DNA of 64,000 bases from CAUZFZ01 sp963579025 (GTDB taxonomy: Bacteria; Planctomycetota; Planctomycetia; Planctomycetales; Planctomycetaceae), in NCBI GenBank assembly GCA_963579025.1, contig CAUZFZ010000008.1, positions 1 to 64,000 of the forward strand, in the 5' to 3' direction. Position 1 is the stretch's first letter. The number at the start of each line of letters is the position of its first letter. Below the pieces are notes generated by a model. That model was not told the DNA's origin. It worked only from the letters and a program-made list of their open reading frames with translations, and searched no databases. Shown in pieces: positions 46,489 to 55,676 of this stretch. The translations under genes were made by a program, and so were the position numbers.

Positions 46489-47751
46489 ATGAACTCGACT
46501 ATTCGATTCCTGCTGTGGATAGCGATCTCCCTGACGATGTGCGGCCTGACCAATGCTGAAAACTGGATGCGTTTTCGAGGGCCGAACGGTCAGGGGATTT
46601 CCAGCGAGACGAATCTGCCGACGACGTGGTCTGCAGACGACAAGGTCGTCTGGAAGACGAGTATTCCAGGCAAAGGCTGGTCCTCTCCGATTGTCTACAA
46701 CCAGCATGTGTTCCTGACGACGGCCACCGAGGACGGCGTCTCGTGCCGCATCATCTGCGTCAATCGAGATGACGGGACAGTTGCCTGGAACACCGAAGTC
46801 CATCGTCAGAAGCAGGGGCCAATGAGAAGGCAGAACTCCTATGCCACTCCGACGCCCGTGACCGATGGCAAGCGGGTGTATGCGGTCTTTTACGATGGCA
46901 CCGTAGCTTCCGTCGATTTCTCCGGCAAACCGGTCTGGAAGAACCAGGATGTGAAGTTCTTCAGCCTGCACGGTCTTGGTGCATCTCCCGTCCTGGCGCA
47001 TGGTCAACTCATCATGCCTTTCGACGGTAGCAGTGCCGAAGAGGGACGCATCGGCTGGAAGATTCCCTGGAAGAATGCCGTCATCCTGTCACTGGACACG
47101 GCCGATGGCTCTGTGCGGTGGAAGGGAAAGCGAGGCGAGTCCCGTGTGGGGCATGTGACTCCGATTCTGATCAACGACGGAACTCAACTCGTCAGCGCTG
47201 GCGGAGACCGTGTTCAGGGATTCAACGCCCGCACCGGCGAGCGAACCTGGTCGATCTACAGTCAGGGCGAAGGAGTGACGCCTTCACCGGTTGTCGGAGG
47301 CGGATTGATCTACACCTCATCTGGTTTCGAAGCGCCCACACTCCGTGCCATTCGGACCGGTGGAAAAGGAGACGTTACAAAGACGCACATCGCCTGGGAG
47401 CAGAAGAAGGGAGTCTCGGCGCTCGCCTCGCTCCTGTACGTGGCCCCTTATCTCTACACGATTTCAAGAGACAACATTCTCCATTGCATGGACGCTTCGA
47501 CCGGCAAGATCGTCTGGCTTGAACGACTCGAGGGCGTGCATTCCGCGTCACCTGTCCTTGCCGACGGAAAAATCTACGTGCTGTCGGAAGATGGTGTCAC
47601 ATTAGTCTTACGCCCGGGACCCAAGTACGACGAAGTCGCTCGCAACAGCATCGGCGAAACATGCCTTGCATCGATGGCTGTCTCGCAAGGGAACTTCTAC
47701 ATTCGGTCATCGACGCACCTCTATAGCATCGGCTCCGCATCCGAAGAGTAA
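46489..47751 (+). CDS. Secreted PQQ-binding-like beta-propeller repeat protein
   Basis: About 420 aa. The ATG at 46489 has GGAGAA upstream and a signal peptide follows (FLLWIAISLTMCGLTNA). The mature start is NWMRFRGPNGQGISSETNLP, a frequent opening of planctomycete outer-wall-like quinoprotein-fold proteins. Repeats with the tryptophan docking pattern follow, for example DGTVAWNTEV, DGSVRWKGK and TGKIVWLERL. The fold is an eight-bladed PQQ-like propeller. Actual PQQ binding or dehydrogenase activity is not supported, since no calcium/PQQ residues can be identified. It diverges from the Hsp70 gene. Confidence 0.85.
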   Translation: MNSTIRFLLWIAISLTMCGLTNAENWMRFRGPNGQGISSETNLPTTWSADDKVVWKTSIPGKGWSSPIVYNQHVFLTTATEDGVSCRIICVNRDDGTVAWNTEVHRQKQGPMRRQNSYATPTPVTDGKRVYAVFYDGTVASVDFSGKPVWKNQDVKFFSLHGLGASPVLAHGQLIMPFDGSSAEEGRIGWKIPWKNAVILSLDTADGSVRWKGKRGESRVGHVTPILINDGTQLVSAGGDRVQGFNARTGERTWSIYSQGEGVTPSPVVGGGLIYTSSGFEAPTLRAIRTGGKGDVTKTHIAWEQKKGVSALASLLYVAPYLYTISRDNILHCMDASTGKIVWLERLEGVHSASPVLADGKIYVLSEDGVTLVLRPGPKYDEVARNSIGETCLASMAVSQGNFYIRSSTHLYSIGSASEE

Positions 47752-47863
47752 GTGCTGTTTCAGAACGTCACATCTGGACCTGAGAGCGACGCTCCGTTCG
47801 CGGTGCAGCACCCTGATCCGAAATGGATGCGACCTCGGTTGGCCGTTGATGCAATCCATTGAA

Positions 47864-48760
47864 TTACGGACTCAACAGGTACTGCCGGACGAAAGCGGTT
47901 GGCTGTTTTGTAACCTGACCGCCGGCGCCGGCAACGCCGTGGTTGCCGCCCGGAATGACGACCAGTTCTGAAGTTACGCCGACGGTTTGAAGCTTGTTAT
48001 GCAGGTTCGCAGCATGCGAGAGAGGGACGATGTCGTCCTTGTCGCCATGCACCTGCATGATTGGCGGGTCGTCTTTGCTGACGAATGAGATGGGTGAAAC
48101 GTCTTTGATCAGCCGGGCGGCGAGTTCGGAGGCGGGAGTGCCCGGTTCGTAGCCGATCAACTGGCGATAGGCCGGATGGCGGTGCTCGATTGTACTCAGC
48201 AGCGACCAGTCGGTTGGGCCGGCAAAGCTGACTGCACAGGCAACGCGCGACGAGTGACGCTTAATCAAATCATCGGAATCGGGGTCGGCCGCGTCGTCGT
48301 GCAGAGCAACATACGCCGACAGATGACCGCCTGCAGAACCCCCAGTGACTCCCAGACGTTTTGGGTCAATGTTCCACTTCGTGGCGTTGTGTCGCACGAA
48401 CTGCACTGCTCGCAGACAGTCGTTGACCTGGGCCGGGTGCGTCTCAACATTGGTGAAACGATACTCGACGGCGACAACCGAAAGGTGACCTGCAGCGAAG
48501 AACGCTTTCAGCCAGCCTGGAACATTGTTCTTTGAACCCGCCCGCCAGCCGCCGCCGTGGATGTAGATCATTGCCGGTGTCGGCTTGTCGGATTTCGCGA
48601 GATAAACATCGACGCATTGAGACTCGTGGTCGTCGTCGTAGGCGACGTTGCGATGTGCGGCCGCGGAACCGCGAGCCTGAACGAAACACGCCGTGTCGAT
48701 CGCAGTCACCTGCACGACACTCAATAAGCAAATGACGCTGGCATTCCGGATGGAATTCAT
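47864..48760 (-). CDS. Secreted alpha/beta hydrolase (esterase/lipase-like)
   Basis: About 298 aa. The ATG at 48760 precedes a signal peptide (ASVICLLSVVQVTAIDTA). The oxyanion-hole HGGGW, nucleophile elbow GGSAGG, and a late PIMQVHGDKDDIVPL (acid residue) and GNHGV (catalytic His) give a complete catalytic triad of the HSL/BD-FAE carboxylesterase type. Enzymes of this group remove acyl groups from polysaccharides or small esters. Substrate is not determined. A longer frame adds 20 residues without signal character. It converges with the PQQ-like gene. Confidence 0.85.
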   Translation of the reverse strand: MNSIRNASVICLLSVVQVTAIDTACFVQARGSAAAHRNVAYDDDHESQCVDVYLAKSDKPTPAMIYIHGGGWRAGSKNNVPGWLKAFFAAGHLSVVAVEYRFTNVETHPAQVNDCLRAVQFVRHNATKWNIDPKRLGVTGGSAGGHLSAYVALHDDAADPDSDDLIKRHSSRVACAVSFAGPTDWSLLSTIEHRHPAYRQLIGYEPGTPASELAARLIKDVSPISFVSKDDPPIMQVHGDKDDIVPLSHAANLHNKLQTVGVTSELVVIPGGNHGVAGAGGQVTKQPTAFVRQYLLSP

Positions 48761-49131
48761 GGAGTGAGTCTCGCCTGGTGTGATTGTGGGTTTGAGTGTG
48801 CCGGTTTCAGTGCTTTCCACGGACGAATCAAAGACCGTTGCATTCGTCGCGGCTAAAGCAATTTAGGCCCTTCGATTCCAGGATCAACCAACATGCTGTC
48901 GCGCGTCCTGGTTCTTACTCTTATTCATGATCTTACTCTTACTCCCGCCCCATTCTGTCTCTTCAAGGCGGACTGCCGCGCAGCGGCCCTGAGTATTGAG
49001 CTTGTCTCAGAAGCCGCGTCGACACGTGCAGAGTCAGGTCAGATAGCGCCCGTTGTTTTCCGAGCCAGCCCTCGGGAGAATTCCGGGTAACTGTTCCAAT
49101 CCACGTCGCGAACCGAAAGGAGCGACCCGCG
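48761..49131. other. 371-bp gene-free region
   Basis: Divergent region between the hydrolase and M20 peptidase genes. It contains a TACTCN-type hexamer tract at about 48909-48942 and no convincing gene. Confidence 0.5.
48909..48942. repeat. Degenerate TACTCT hexamer tract (second copy)
   Basis: Imperfect 6-mers of the same TACTCT/TACTCN kind as the tract at 8636-8690, also located in an intergenic region. Confidence 0.55.
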
Positions 49132-50334
49132 ATGACACGCGATAGTACACCCCAGGTTGCATCTGCCGACATCAATGAGAAAGCCGCCACCGACCTCGTA
49201 ACGCGACTCATCGCGATCCCGGGAAAGAGTGGCGAAGAAGGCGCGGTTGTCGAGTTCATCACCGCTCATCTGCGCGACCTGGGCATTCCTGCCTCGGCGA
49301 TTCAGACGGACTCCGCACACCGCAAGAGTCATCTTGGCGGACAGACCGGCAACCTGATCGTCAAACTGCCTGGCACCGTCCGCGCACCGCGACGACTGAT
49401 GATGGGGCATATCGATACCGTCCCACTGTGCGTCGGTTGCAGGCCAGTTCGTGACGGTGCGTTTATTCGGCCCAAAGATCCGAATACGGCACTGGGTGGC
49501 GATAACCGCGCTGGTGCGAGTGTGGTGCTTACGGCAATCACAGAGATCGTGAAGCGTGACCTGCCGCATCCGCCGCTGACACTGCTCTGGCCGGTGCAGG
49601 AAGAAGTCGGCATTGTCGGAGTCCGTCACGTGGTCGTCAGCAAACTCGGCCGACCGAAGCTCGCATTCAATTGGGATGGCGGGCCGCCCAACGTGCTTGT
49701 CACGGGAGCAACCGGCGACATCAACATCGAGATCGAAGTCAACGGCATTGCCAGTCATGCCGGGGCTCATCCCGAAGACGGAGTCAGCGCTGCTGCGATT
49801 GCCTCGCTGGCGATCGCCGATCTGACTCGCGACGGCTGGCATGGATTGATCGCCAAGGGCCGACGCACGGGGACAAGCAACATTGGTGTTATCTCTGGTG
49901 GAGATGCGACCAACGTCGTGATGTCGAATCTAAAAATCCGAGCTGAAGCACGCAGTCACGATTCGAAATTCCGGCAGAAGATTGTGGATCAGATCCGGAA
50001 GTCGTTCGAGAAAGCGGCCCGTGAACTGAAGAACTCGGCCGGGCGACACGGCACTGTCCACGTCGAGTCGAGCCTTAAGTACGAGTCGTTCAGACTGGAT
50101 GCCGACACGCCCAGCGTTCAAGCAGCGGCGGCGGCGATCGAGTCACTCGGCATGATTGCGGAGACTCGCGTCTGCAACGGCGGTCTGGACGCCAACTGGA
50201 TGACAGCCCACGGCATCCCGACAGTCACGCTCGGCTGTGGTCAGCAAGGGATTCATACCGTCGATGAAGTGCTGCACATCGAGAGCTACCTGCAGGCCTG
50301 TCGCATCGGCCTGAGGCTCGCGACGGCGGAATAA
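49132..50334 (+). CDS. M20-family metallopeptidase (peptidase T-like)
   Basis: 400 aa. The di-zinc ligands of the M20 family are visible: His93 and Asp95 in MGHIDTVPL, Asp124 in GGDNRAGA, the Glu157-Glu158 pair in PVQEEVG, and a C-terminal His in GIHTVDEVLH. The dimerisation domain has GIASHAGAHPEDGVSAA. The family removes N-terminal amino acids from small peptides or deacylates amino acids; this arrangement is nearest to tripeptidase-like members. AAGGAG lies nine bases upstream of the ATG. It is likely cytoplasmic, as no signal peptide is present. Confidence 0.88.
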   Translation: MTRDSTPQVASADINEKAATDLVTRLIAIPGKSGEEGAVVEFITAHLRDLGIPASAIQTDSAHRKSHLGGQTGNLIVKLPGTVRAPRRLMMGHIDTVPLCVGCRPVRDGAFIRPKDPNTALGGDNRAGASVVLTAITEIVKRDLPHPPLTLLWPVQEEVGIVGVRHVVVSKLGRPKLAFNWDGGPPNVLVTGATGDINIEIEVNGIASHAGAHPEDGVSAAAIASLAIADLTRDGWHGLIAKGRRTGTSNIGVISGGDATNVVMSNLKIRAEARSHDSKFRQKIVDQIRKSFEKAARELKNSAGRHGTVHVESSLKYESFRLDADTPSVQAAAAAIESLGMIAETRVCNGGLDANWMTAHGIPTVTLGCGQQGIHTVDEVLHIESYLQACRIGLRLATAE

Positions 50335-50443
50335 AGGGCCGCGGATGACGCTGATTCAGCGGATTTCCACGGATCAGCGATCATCCACCGAATCCGCGTT
50401 CCAGAGCACTTTCAGAATTGGTCTTCAGGTGTGAGCCGTGACG

Positions 50444-50481
50444 CGTAAGCGGCCGGGCGGAGAAATGCCCGAGGCCTTACG
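50444..50481. repeat. Inverted repeat in the peptidase-rlmN gap
   Basis: Arms 50444-50458 and 50467-50481 are imperfect inverted copies (CGTAAGCGGCCGGGC type) with an 8-nt loop. No T-tract follows. It resembles a dispersed palindrome and could act as a bidirectional stop between convergent genes. Confidence 0.55.
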
Positions 50482-50525
50482 GCCAGCGGCTGATCGCTCC
50501 ACCGCAAACCAACTCTGAAAACGCT

Positions 50526-51587
50526 CTATTCCTCTGTCTGCGCGTCGAAAGCTGACGACGGTTGGTTTTTCAGCCGAAGCTGCCCGCAGGCGGCGTCGAT
50601 ATCCGCACCCTTCCGCTTCCGGACCGTAGCCGCAATTCCGGCATCTTCCAGAATGGCAACGAACTCGTCAGTCCGCGGGGCTGTTGGCTCCTGGAAGGGC
50701 AACGTCTCGACTTCGTTCATCGGGATCAGATTCACGTGAGCGTTCCTGCGACGCAGCAGTCCGACAAGCTCACGAGCATGCTCCGGCTGGTCGTTGAGTC
50801 CTCCCAGCAGCACGTATTCGTAAGTCACGCGTCGACCGGTTGTCTCAAAGTACTCGTCAGCGGCCGCCAGAATCGTGTCGACGCCAATGTTGTCATTCAC
50901 GGGTACAAGTTCGTTTCGCAACTGATCATTCGACGCGTGCAGAGAGACTGCCAGGTTGTAGGGCTTCCCAATCTGAGCCAGCTCGCGGATCTTCTCTGGC
51001 AGACCGACAGTCGAAATGGTGATCCGCCGCGGACTGAGTTCCATTCCAGCGGGGTCCGTGACAACGTCAAGGACGGGAAGCAATTCGCCCAGGTTCTGCA
51101 GCGGTTCGCCGATTCCCATCACGACGATGTTCGTCAGTCGTTCGTCGTCATCCAGTAATCGGTCCAGTCGCAGAATCTGTTCCAGCATCTCGCCGCAGTT
51201 GAGGTTGCGTTTCAGTCCGAGCATTCCGCTGGCGCAGAAAACACAACCCATCGCGCAGCCAACCTGCGTACTGATGCAGATCGTCCGCCGACTGGTTTCC
51301 CGCATGAGAACGCATTCCACGGTACTGCCGTCGGACAATTCGAGCAGCAGTTTTTCAGTGCGGTCTGTCGCGATCTGATGCTGAATGACTTCGCTCTCGA
51401 ACAGCCGGAATTCTGCATTCAGCACGTCGCGGAATGACTTCGGCAAGTCATTCATCGCATCGAACGACTCGGCACGATTCTGGAGCAGCCAGCGCCGAAT
51501 CTGCGCAGCACGGAACTTTGGTTGTCCCTGCTCAAGACACCACTCGATAAGTTCGTCGTTACTCAGATTGAGAATGCCACGCGGCAT
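50526..51587 (-). CDS. rlmN: 23S rRNA/tRNA A2503/A37 C2-methyltransferase RlmN
   Basis: 353-aa radical SAM methyltransferase that methylates C2 of adenosine 2503 in 23S rRNA and A37 in some tRNAs. The iron-sulfur cluster motif is CAMGCVFC (Cys111, 115, 118), and VVMGIGEPLQN and VSLHASND follow. The mechanistic Cys near the C-terminus is in IDAACGQL. Length is normal. Stop and start spacing to dnaB upstream is only 30 bp, so the two are probably co-transcribed. Confidence 0.94.
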   Translation of the reverse strand: MPRGILNLSNDELIEWCLEQGQPKFRAAQIRRWLLQNRAESFDAMNDLPKSFRDVLNAEFRLFESEVIQHQIATDRTEKLLLELSDGSTVECVLMRETSRRTICISTQVGCAMGCVFCASGMLGLKRNLNCGEMLEQILRLDRLLDDDERLTNIVVMGIGEPLQNLGELLPVLDVVTDPAGMELSPRRITISTVGLPEKIRELAQIGKPYNLAVSLHASNDQLRNELVPVNDNIGVDTILAAADEYFETTGRRVTYEYVLLGGLNDQPEHARELVGLLRRRNAHVNLIPMNEVETLPFQEPTAPRTDEFVAILEDAGIAATVRKRKGADIDAACGQLRLKNQPSSAFDAQTEE

Positions 51588-51617
51588 GTCGATATTGATC
51601 CTTGTTGCAATCGCGAT

Positions 51618-52988
51618 TCAGAATCCCCCGTGAGCAATCTCGTCGGGCACGCGGGCGAGGTCGCCGAATCGCATGGATTCCGCCATCCAGGCAAGCGAGA
51701 CCATGCCGGTTGGCCCGTTGCGGTTCTTGGCGATAATCACGTCTGCCTCGCCGGGGCGGTCCTCTGGATCGTATGCCGCCGGACGGTGCAGGAACATGAC
51801 GACGTCGGCGTCCTGCTCAATCGAGCCGCTCTCACGCAGGTCCGCCAGTCGTGGCCGCTTGTCTTCACGCAGCTCGACGCCCCGATTGAGCTGGGCCAGT
51901 GCGACGACCGGCGCCTCGATCTCCTTCGTGAGGAACTTCAATCGGCGACTGATCAAGGCAATCTGCTGCTCGCGCGGCGCCGACTTGTCTTCCGGCTCAA
52001 TGAGCTGCAGGTAGTCGATGATGATCAATGACAGCCCGCTACTGCGTTTGAGTCTTCGACAGATGGCTCCAATCTGAGCCATCGTGCGTCCAGGAGCATC
52101 GTCGATGTAGATGGGCAGCTCGCTGAGTTCCTGCGAGGCCCGCATGAGCTGATCCTGCTCCACTTCATCGATGATGCCCGCGCGAAGCCGGTGACCGTTC
52201 ACCTTGGCCCGGATGCACAGCAGACGCTCGGCAAGTTCCAGCTTGGACTGTTCCAGACTGAACAGGATTGTCGGCGCCCCCGCCTCGGCGGCGCTTTCAG
52301 CGATGTTACAGACGAGCGCCGTTTTTCCCATACTGGGTCGGGCTGCGAGAATGATCACCTCCGTCGACTGAAATCCATTGAGCTGTTTGTCGAGGTCGGT
52401 GAACCCGGTTGTCAGTCCACTGAGTTCGCCTTCCGTCTCAAGCCGCACCTGAATTCGATCGAACGTGTCGATCAGAATGTCATGCAGGTTGATCTTTGCC
52501 GAGTGCTCCTGCTGCTCAAGGATCGAGAAGATGCGCTGCTCGGCGCTGGCAAGAACGTCCTCGGTGTCCTTTCCGCCTTCAAAGCACTCGGTCAGGATCT
52601 CGTTGCAGGAATAGACCAGTGAGCGTTGGATGGCCCGGTCGCGAACGATGTCGGCGTAGTACTTTGCGTGAGCCGCGTGCGGGACGGACTCCAGTACCTG
52701 GACCAGGTAGTCATCGCCGCCAATATGTTCCAGTTCGCCAGTGCGCTTCAGTTCTTCGAACAACGTCACCGCGTCGATGCGCACGCTGCGTTCGTACAGA
52801 GCGTGGATGGCCTTGTAGATGCGTTGATTAGCGTCGTTGTAGAAGTGATGTGCCTGCAGCTTATCGGCCACGTCGTCGTACGCCTCGTTGACCAGCAGAA
52901 TGCTGCCCAGGACGCCGCGTTCGGCTTCGAGGTTCTGCGGCGGAAGACGTCCGGCAAACGGGTCCTTTGCTGGTCGCTGGTCGCTCAT
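51618..52988 (-). CDS. dnaB: Replicative DNA helicase
   Basis: 456-aa DnaB. The N-terminal DnaB domain (LPPQNLEAERGVLGSILL) is followed by the RecA-like ATPase. It has Walker A AARPSMGKT (216-224), a Walker B-type LIIIDYLQL and the late RESGSIEQDADVVMFLHRP arginine-finger region. It is the ring helicase of the replication fork. It lies downstream of rplI, the usual bacterial order, but a terminator at 53138-53175 separates them, so it probably has its own promoter. Confidence 0.96.
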   Translation of the reverse strand: MSDQRPAKDPFAGRLPPQNLEAERGVLGSILLVNEAYDDVADKLQAHHFYNDANQRIYKAIHALYERSVRIDAVTLFEELKRTGELEHIGGDDYLVQVLESVPHAAHAKYYADIVRDRAIQRSLVYSCNEILTECFEGGKDTEDVLASAEQRIFSILEQQEHSAKINLHDILIDTFDRIQVRLETEGELSGLTTGFTDLDKQLNGFQSTEVIILAARPSMGKTALVCNIAESAAEAGAPTILFSLEQSKLELAERLLCIRAKVNGHRLRAGIIDEVEQDQLMRASQELSELPIYIDDAPGRTMAQIGAICRRLKRSSGLSLIIIDYLQLIEPEDKSAPREQQIALISRRLKFLTKEIEAPVVALAQLNRGVELREDKRPRLADLRESGSIEQDADVVMFLHRPAAYDPEDRPGEADVIIAKNRNGPTGMVSLAWMAESMRFGDLARVPDEIAHGGF

Positions 52989-53137
52989 GTCAGTCCGTTA
53001 TCGAGGTACAGAAAATCGAGACGTGGTCAATGGGGCCAAGAATGGCAGATGCGGCCCGGCTGTCAATCAGCAACGAATGACTCGTTGTTAACACCGAATC
53101 GACATTGCTCCAGACATGTCCCGGTAAATGCGTTCGC

Positions 53138-53176
53138 GCAAAAAAGAAGCCCGGTCTCCATTCGAAACCGGGCTTT
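53138..53176 (-). terminator. Intrinsic terminator after rplI
   Basis: A 9-bp stem (53147-53155 with 53167-53175) is followed on the reverse strand by TCTTTTTT. It lies about 20 bp past the rplI stop and separates the ribosomal operon from dnaB. Confidence 0.85.
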
Positions 53177-53195
53177 CGGCCAGATTCATCATCGA

Positions 53196-53702
53196 TCACG
53201 CCTCGGCGACGACCTTTGGCACGACCCAGACTTTGATATCGGTTTCGACTTCGGCTGCCAGTTGGACTTTCACTGTGTACATGCCGGTTTCTTTCAGTGG
53301 ACCTTCCAGCTTAATCTGGTCGGCTTCCACCGGATAATTCGCACTTTTCAGTTGCTTGCTGATATCGGCGGCCAGAATGGAACCGTACAGGTGCCCTTCG
53401 GCATTCGCGTTGGCTTCGATGGTGACGCTGTACCTGTTAACGGTCTCGGCCAGGTCTTTCAGGCTCTTGATACGGTCTTTGCGGGCCGTAGCCTGTGCCG
53501 CGCGGTGTACATCGACCATCTTCTTGTTTTCGTCGGTCGCGATGGCCGCCAGACCCTGCGGGACCAGGAAGTTGCGTGCAAATCCGGCACGCACGCGGAC
53601 GATATCGCCCTGGTTCCCGAGATTCGGGACGTCCTCGGCAAGCAGCAGTTCCGCCATGCGCCGATTTCCGGGGATTGCTTTGATGCGGGTATTCCTGGGC
53701 AT
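53196..53702 (-). CDS. rplI: Ribosomal protein bL9 with N-terminal extension
   Basis: About 168 aa. The conserved L9 start region is AELLLAEDVPNLGNQGDIVRV, followed by VRAGFARNFLVPQGLA. The usual C-terminal domain follows. An ATG 15 codons before AELLL (53702) gives a short basic extension (PRNTRIKAIPGNRR). This looks like the basic leader seen in other planctomycete L9 proteins, so it was chosen. An internal ATG at 53657 would give the standard length, and neither has a strong ribosome-binding site. It binds 23S rRNA and is last in the rplY-pth-rpsF-ssb-rplI unit. Confidence 0.85.
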   Translation of the reverse strand: MPRNTRIKAIPGNRRMAELLLAEDVPNLGNQGDIVRVRAGFARNFLVPQGLAAIATDENKKMVDVHRAAQATARKDRIKSLKDLAETVNRYSVTIEANANAEGHLYGSILAADISKQLKSANYPVEADQIKLEGPLKETGMYTVKVQLAAEVETDIKVWVVPKVVAEA

Positions 53703-53812
53703 TGGTCGATTCTCAATCTGAATGGTTGCGTCACGCCCACGTCCGGCTATTGCCTCATCCTCCCATTCCAGAGAGGCGCCGGGCGAAGGTATCGCGTCTG
53801 TATCCAAGTGCT

Positions 53813-54310
53813 CTAAAAGGGAACGTTGTCATCTGGTGGGCTACCGCCACCCTGTGGTGGCTCGAAACCACCGGCCTGTGCTGGTGCAGGTGCAGATTCG
53901 CCGCCGCCAAATTCCTGAGCCGGCGCCGGTGCCGCCGACCGCTGAAATCCTCCGCCTCCGCCCCCACTGCCGCCAGCGCGGGGCAACATTGTCATCTGCT
54001 CGCCGACGACCTTGAGTTTGCTTCGCTTTTGACCGGATTCCTTGTCGTCCCACTGGTCAAGCTGCAGGCGGCCTTCAATCAGTACGCCCGCACCTTTGGT
54101 CAGGTACTCGCCGGCGACTTCGGCGGTCCGACCCCACAGGGTCACATCGACGAAGGTGACTTCCTCTTTGCGCTGATTCGCCTGTTTGTCGAACCAGCTT
54201 CGGTTTACCGCCAGTCCGACTTCCGCCACAGCCTGACCAGAGGGCAGGTATCGGACCTGCGGATCACGGGTCAGATTGCCCATCAGAATCACTTTGTTGA
54301 AACTCGCCAT
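53813..54310 (-). CDS. ssb: Single-stranded DNA-binding protein
   Basis: 165 aa. The OB-fold starts ASFNKVILMGNLTRDPQVRY and continues through VAEVGLAVNR and VDVTLWGRTAEVAGEYL. A Gly-rich flexible tail leads to the acidic tip DDNVPF, equivalent to the DDDIPF peptide that recruits replication and repair partners. It coats single-stranded DNA as a tetramer. It lies between rpsF and rplI, the conserved location, but rpsR, which usually follows ssb, is missing from the 110-bp gap. Confidence 0.95.
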   Translation of the reverse strand: MASFNKVILMGNLTRDPQVRYLPSGQAVAEVGLAVNRSWFDKQANQRKEEVTFVDVTLWGRTAEVAGEYLTKGAGVLIEGRLQLDQWDDKESGQKRSKLKVVGEQMTMLPRAGGSGGGGGGFQRSAAPAPAQEFGGGESAPAPAQAGGFEPPQGGGSPPDDNVPF

Positions 54311-54365
54311 CGGTCACGATCCTCATCCTGGCAGGACAAAAACTGGCGACACCTCAAAGAGCAGT

Positions 54366-54857
54366 CTACTCGGCGACTGCAGTGACTTCAGCCACTTCCT
54401 CAGACGCGACAGCCTCACCCGTTTCCGCGGCAGCCTCACCCGTTTCCGTGGCGGGAGCGGGAGCGGGAGCAGGAGCAGGAGCAGGACGGGGTTTCGATTC
54501 CGGTACTTCGTGTCGGAAGGCCTCGCCACTGACGTGTTCGACCATCTGTTCGAATAGGCCTTGATCGTGACTCAGCACCATATGCCGAATCACGTTGTCA
54601 TTCAGTTTGACGATGCTGGTAACCGTGCCGATCGCACTGCCCGGCGCTGTGAAGAACGCCAGGTAGTACAGACCCTTGCGATTTCCGTTGATCGGATAGG
54701 CGAGCTTGGAATCCTGCCATGGGCGATGAGCCACGACCGTTCCACCTGCCTTTTCGATGATCCCCGAGACCTCTGTCGCAGCGGCTTCCGGGTTCGACCC
54801 GTACTTGCCGCTGTCGAGGATAAACATTCCTTCGTAGTAGTGCGTGAGTGTGGCCAA
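54366..54857 (-). CDS. rpsF: Ribosomal protein bS6 with Ala/Pro/Glu tail
   Basis: 163 aa, against about 100-135 for most bS6. The core is HYYEGMFILDSGKYGSNPEA, then VVAHRPWQDSKLAYPINGNR and GLYYLAFFTAPGSA. After residue ~115 comes a low-complexity tail: a PAPAPAPAPA run and a duplicated ETGEA unit, then a Glu/Val end. Translation starts at TTG (54857), with an AAGGGG-type sequence upstream. The tail DNA is a perfect-looking trinucleotide-level repeat (54450-54485). It binds the 30S platform, usually together with bS18. Confidence 0.93.
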   Translation of the reverse strand: MATLTHYYEGMFILDSGKYGSNPEAAATEVSGIIEKAGGTVVAHRPWQDSKLAYPINGNRKGLYYLAFFTAPGSAIGTVTSIVKLNDNVIRHMVLSHDQGLFEQMVEHVSGEAFRHEVPESKPRPAPAPAPAPAPATETGEAAAETGEAVASEEVAEVTAVAE

Positions 54858-55022
54858 TTGAAGACCCCTTACCTGGGACGCGGCAGTTTGATGACCGCAT
54901 CATTGGAAACAAGACCGGATTGCTCCGGCAAACGTCAGGGCTGGCTTCGGATGGGGTGATGGGCAAGTCAGCATCACGGCAGGAGGCGATTGCATCCTGT
55001 CACGGACAGGTGAATGCCTGTT

Positions 55023-55664
55023 CTATGTCGACTCGTCCGAAGCGTCCTGATCTTTCAGCTTTTTCTTTGGTGTCCTGTCAGTTGCCGTCTTGTCTGTGAC
55101 CAGTGGCTGATTCACCACATTCATGGCCGCATCCAGTCCTTCGCGAATCCACATTTCCAGTCCGGCAACCGCCTCCTGAATCGTAACGTCAATTTCCGTT
55201 CGCTCGTCGTCCGTGAACCGCTGTAACACGTAGCTGCTGGCATCCATTCGACCGGGTGGTCGACCAATTCCAATCCTTAACCGAGCAAAATCCTGACCAC
55301 CAAGATGGCGAATGATATCCGCCAGTCCCTTCTGACCTCCCGCGGAACCCGATGCCCGTAACCGTTGCCGTGCCGTTTCAAGATTCATGTCATCCAAGAC
55401 GACCAGCACGTCCGACCGATCAATCTGAAAGAAATCCAGACACTGTTGCACACTTCGGCCGCTGGCATTCATAAACGTCTGCGGAGCCAGCAGAATGACT
55501 TTTTCGCCATCGATCGAATGATCCGTGACCAGACCATCGAAACGCGTCCGGCAGGGCGAAAAAAAGTGCCGATCAGCGAACGCGTTGATGACGTCGAACC
55601 CGACATTGTGCCGAGTCAGGTGGTATCGAGAGCCCGGATTACCAAGCCCCACAATCAACTTCAT
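55023..55664 (-). CDS. pth: Peptidyl-tRNA hydrolase
   Basis: 213 aa. The N-terminal signature is LIVGLGNPGSRYHLTRHNVG with Asn9 and catalytic His19. Then come LLAPQTFMNASGRSV and VLDDMNLETARQRLRASGSA, with the conserved Asp and SGSAGGQKG loop. It releases tRNA from prematurely dropped peptidyl-tRNA. The C-terminal ~25 residues are a Lys/Asp-rich extension. It starts 12 bp after the rplY stop, the common rplY-pth pairing. Confidence 0.95.
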   Translation of the reverse strand: MKLIVGLGNPGSRYHLTRHNVGFDVINAFADRHFFSPCRTRFDGLVTDHSIDGEKVILLAPQTFMNASGRSVQQCLDFFQIDRSDVLVVLDDMNLETARQRLRASGSAGGQKGLADIIRHLGGQDFARLRIGIGRPPGRMDASSYVLQRFTDDERTEIDVTIQEAVAGLEMWIREGLDAAMNVVNQPLVTDKTATDRTPKKKLKDQDASDEST

Positions 55665-55676
55665 GATGGCTCGATC

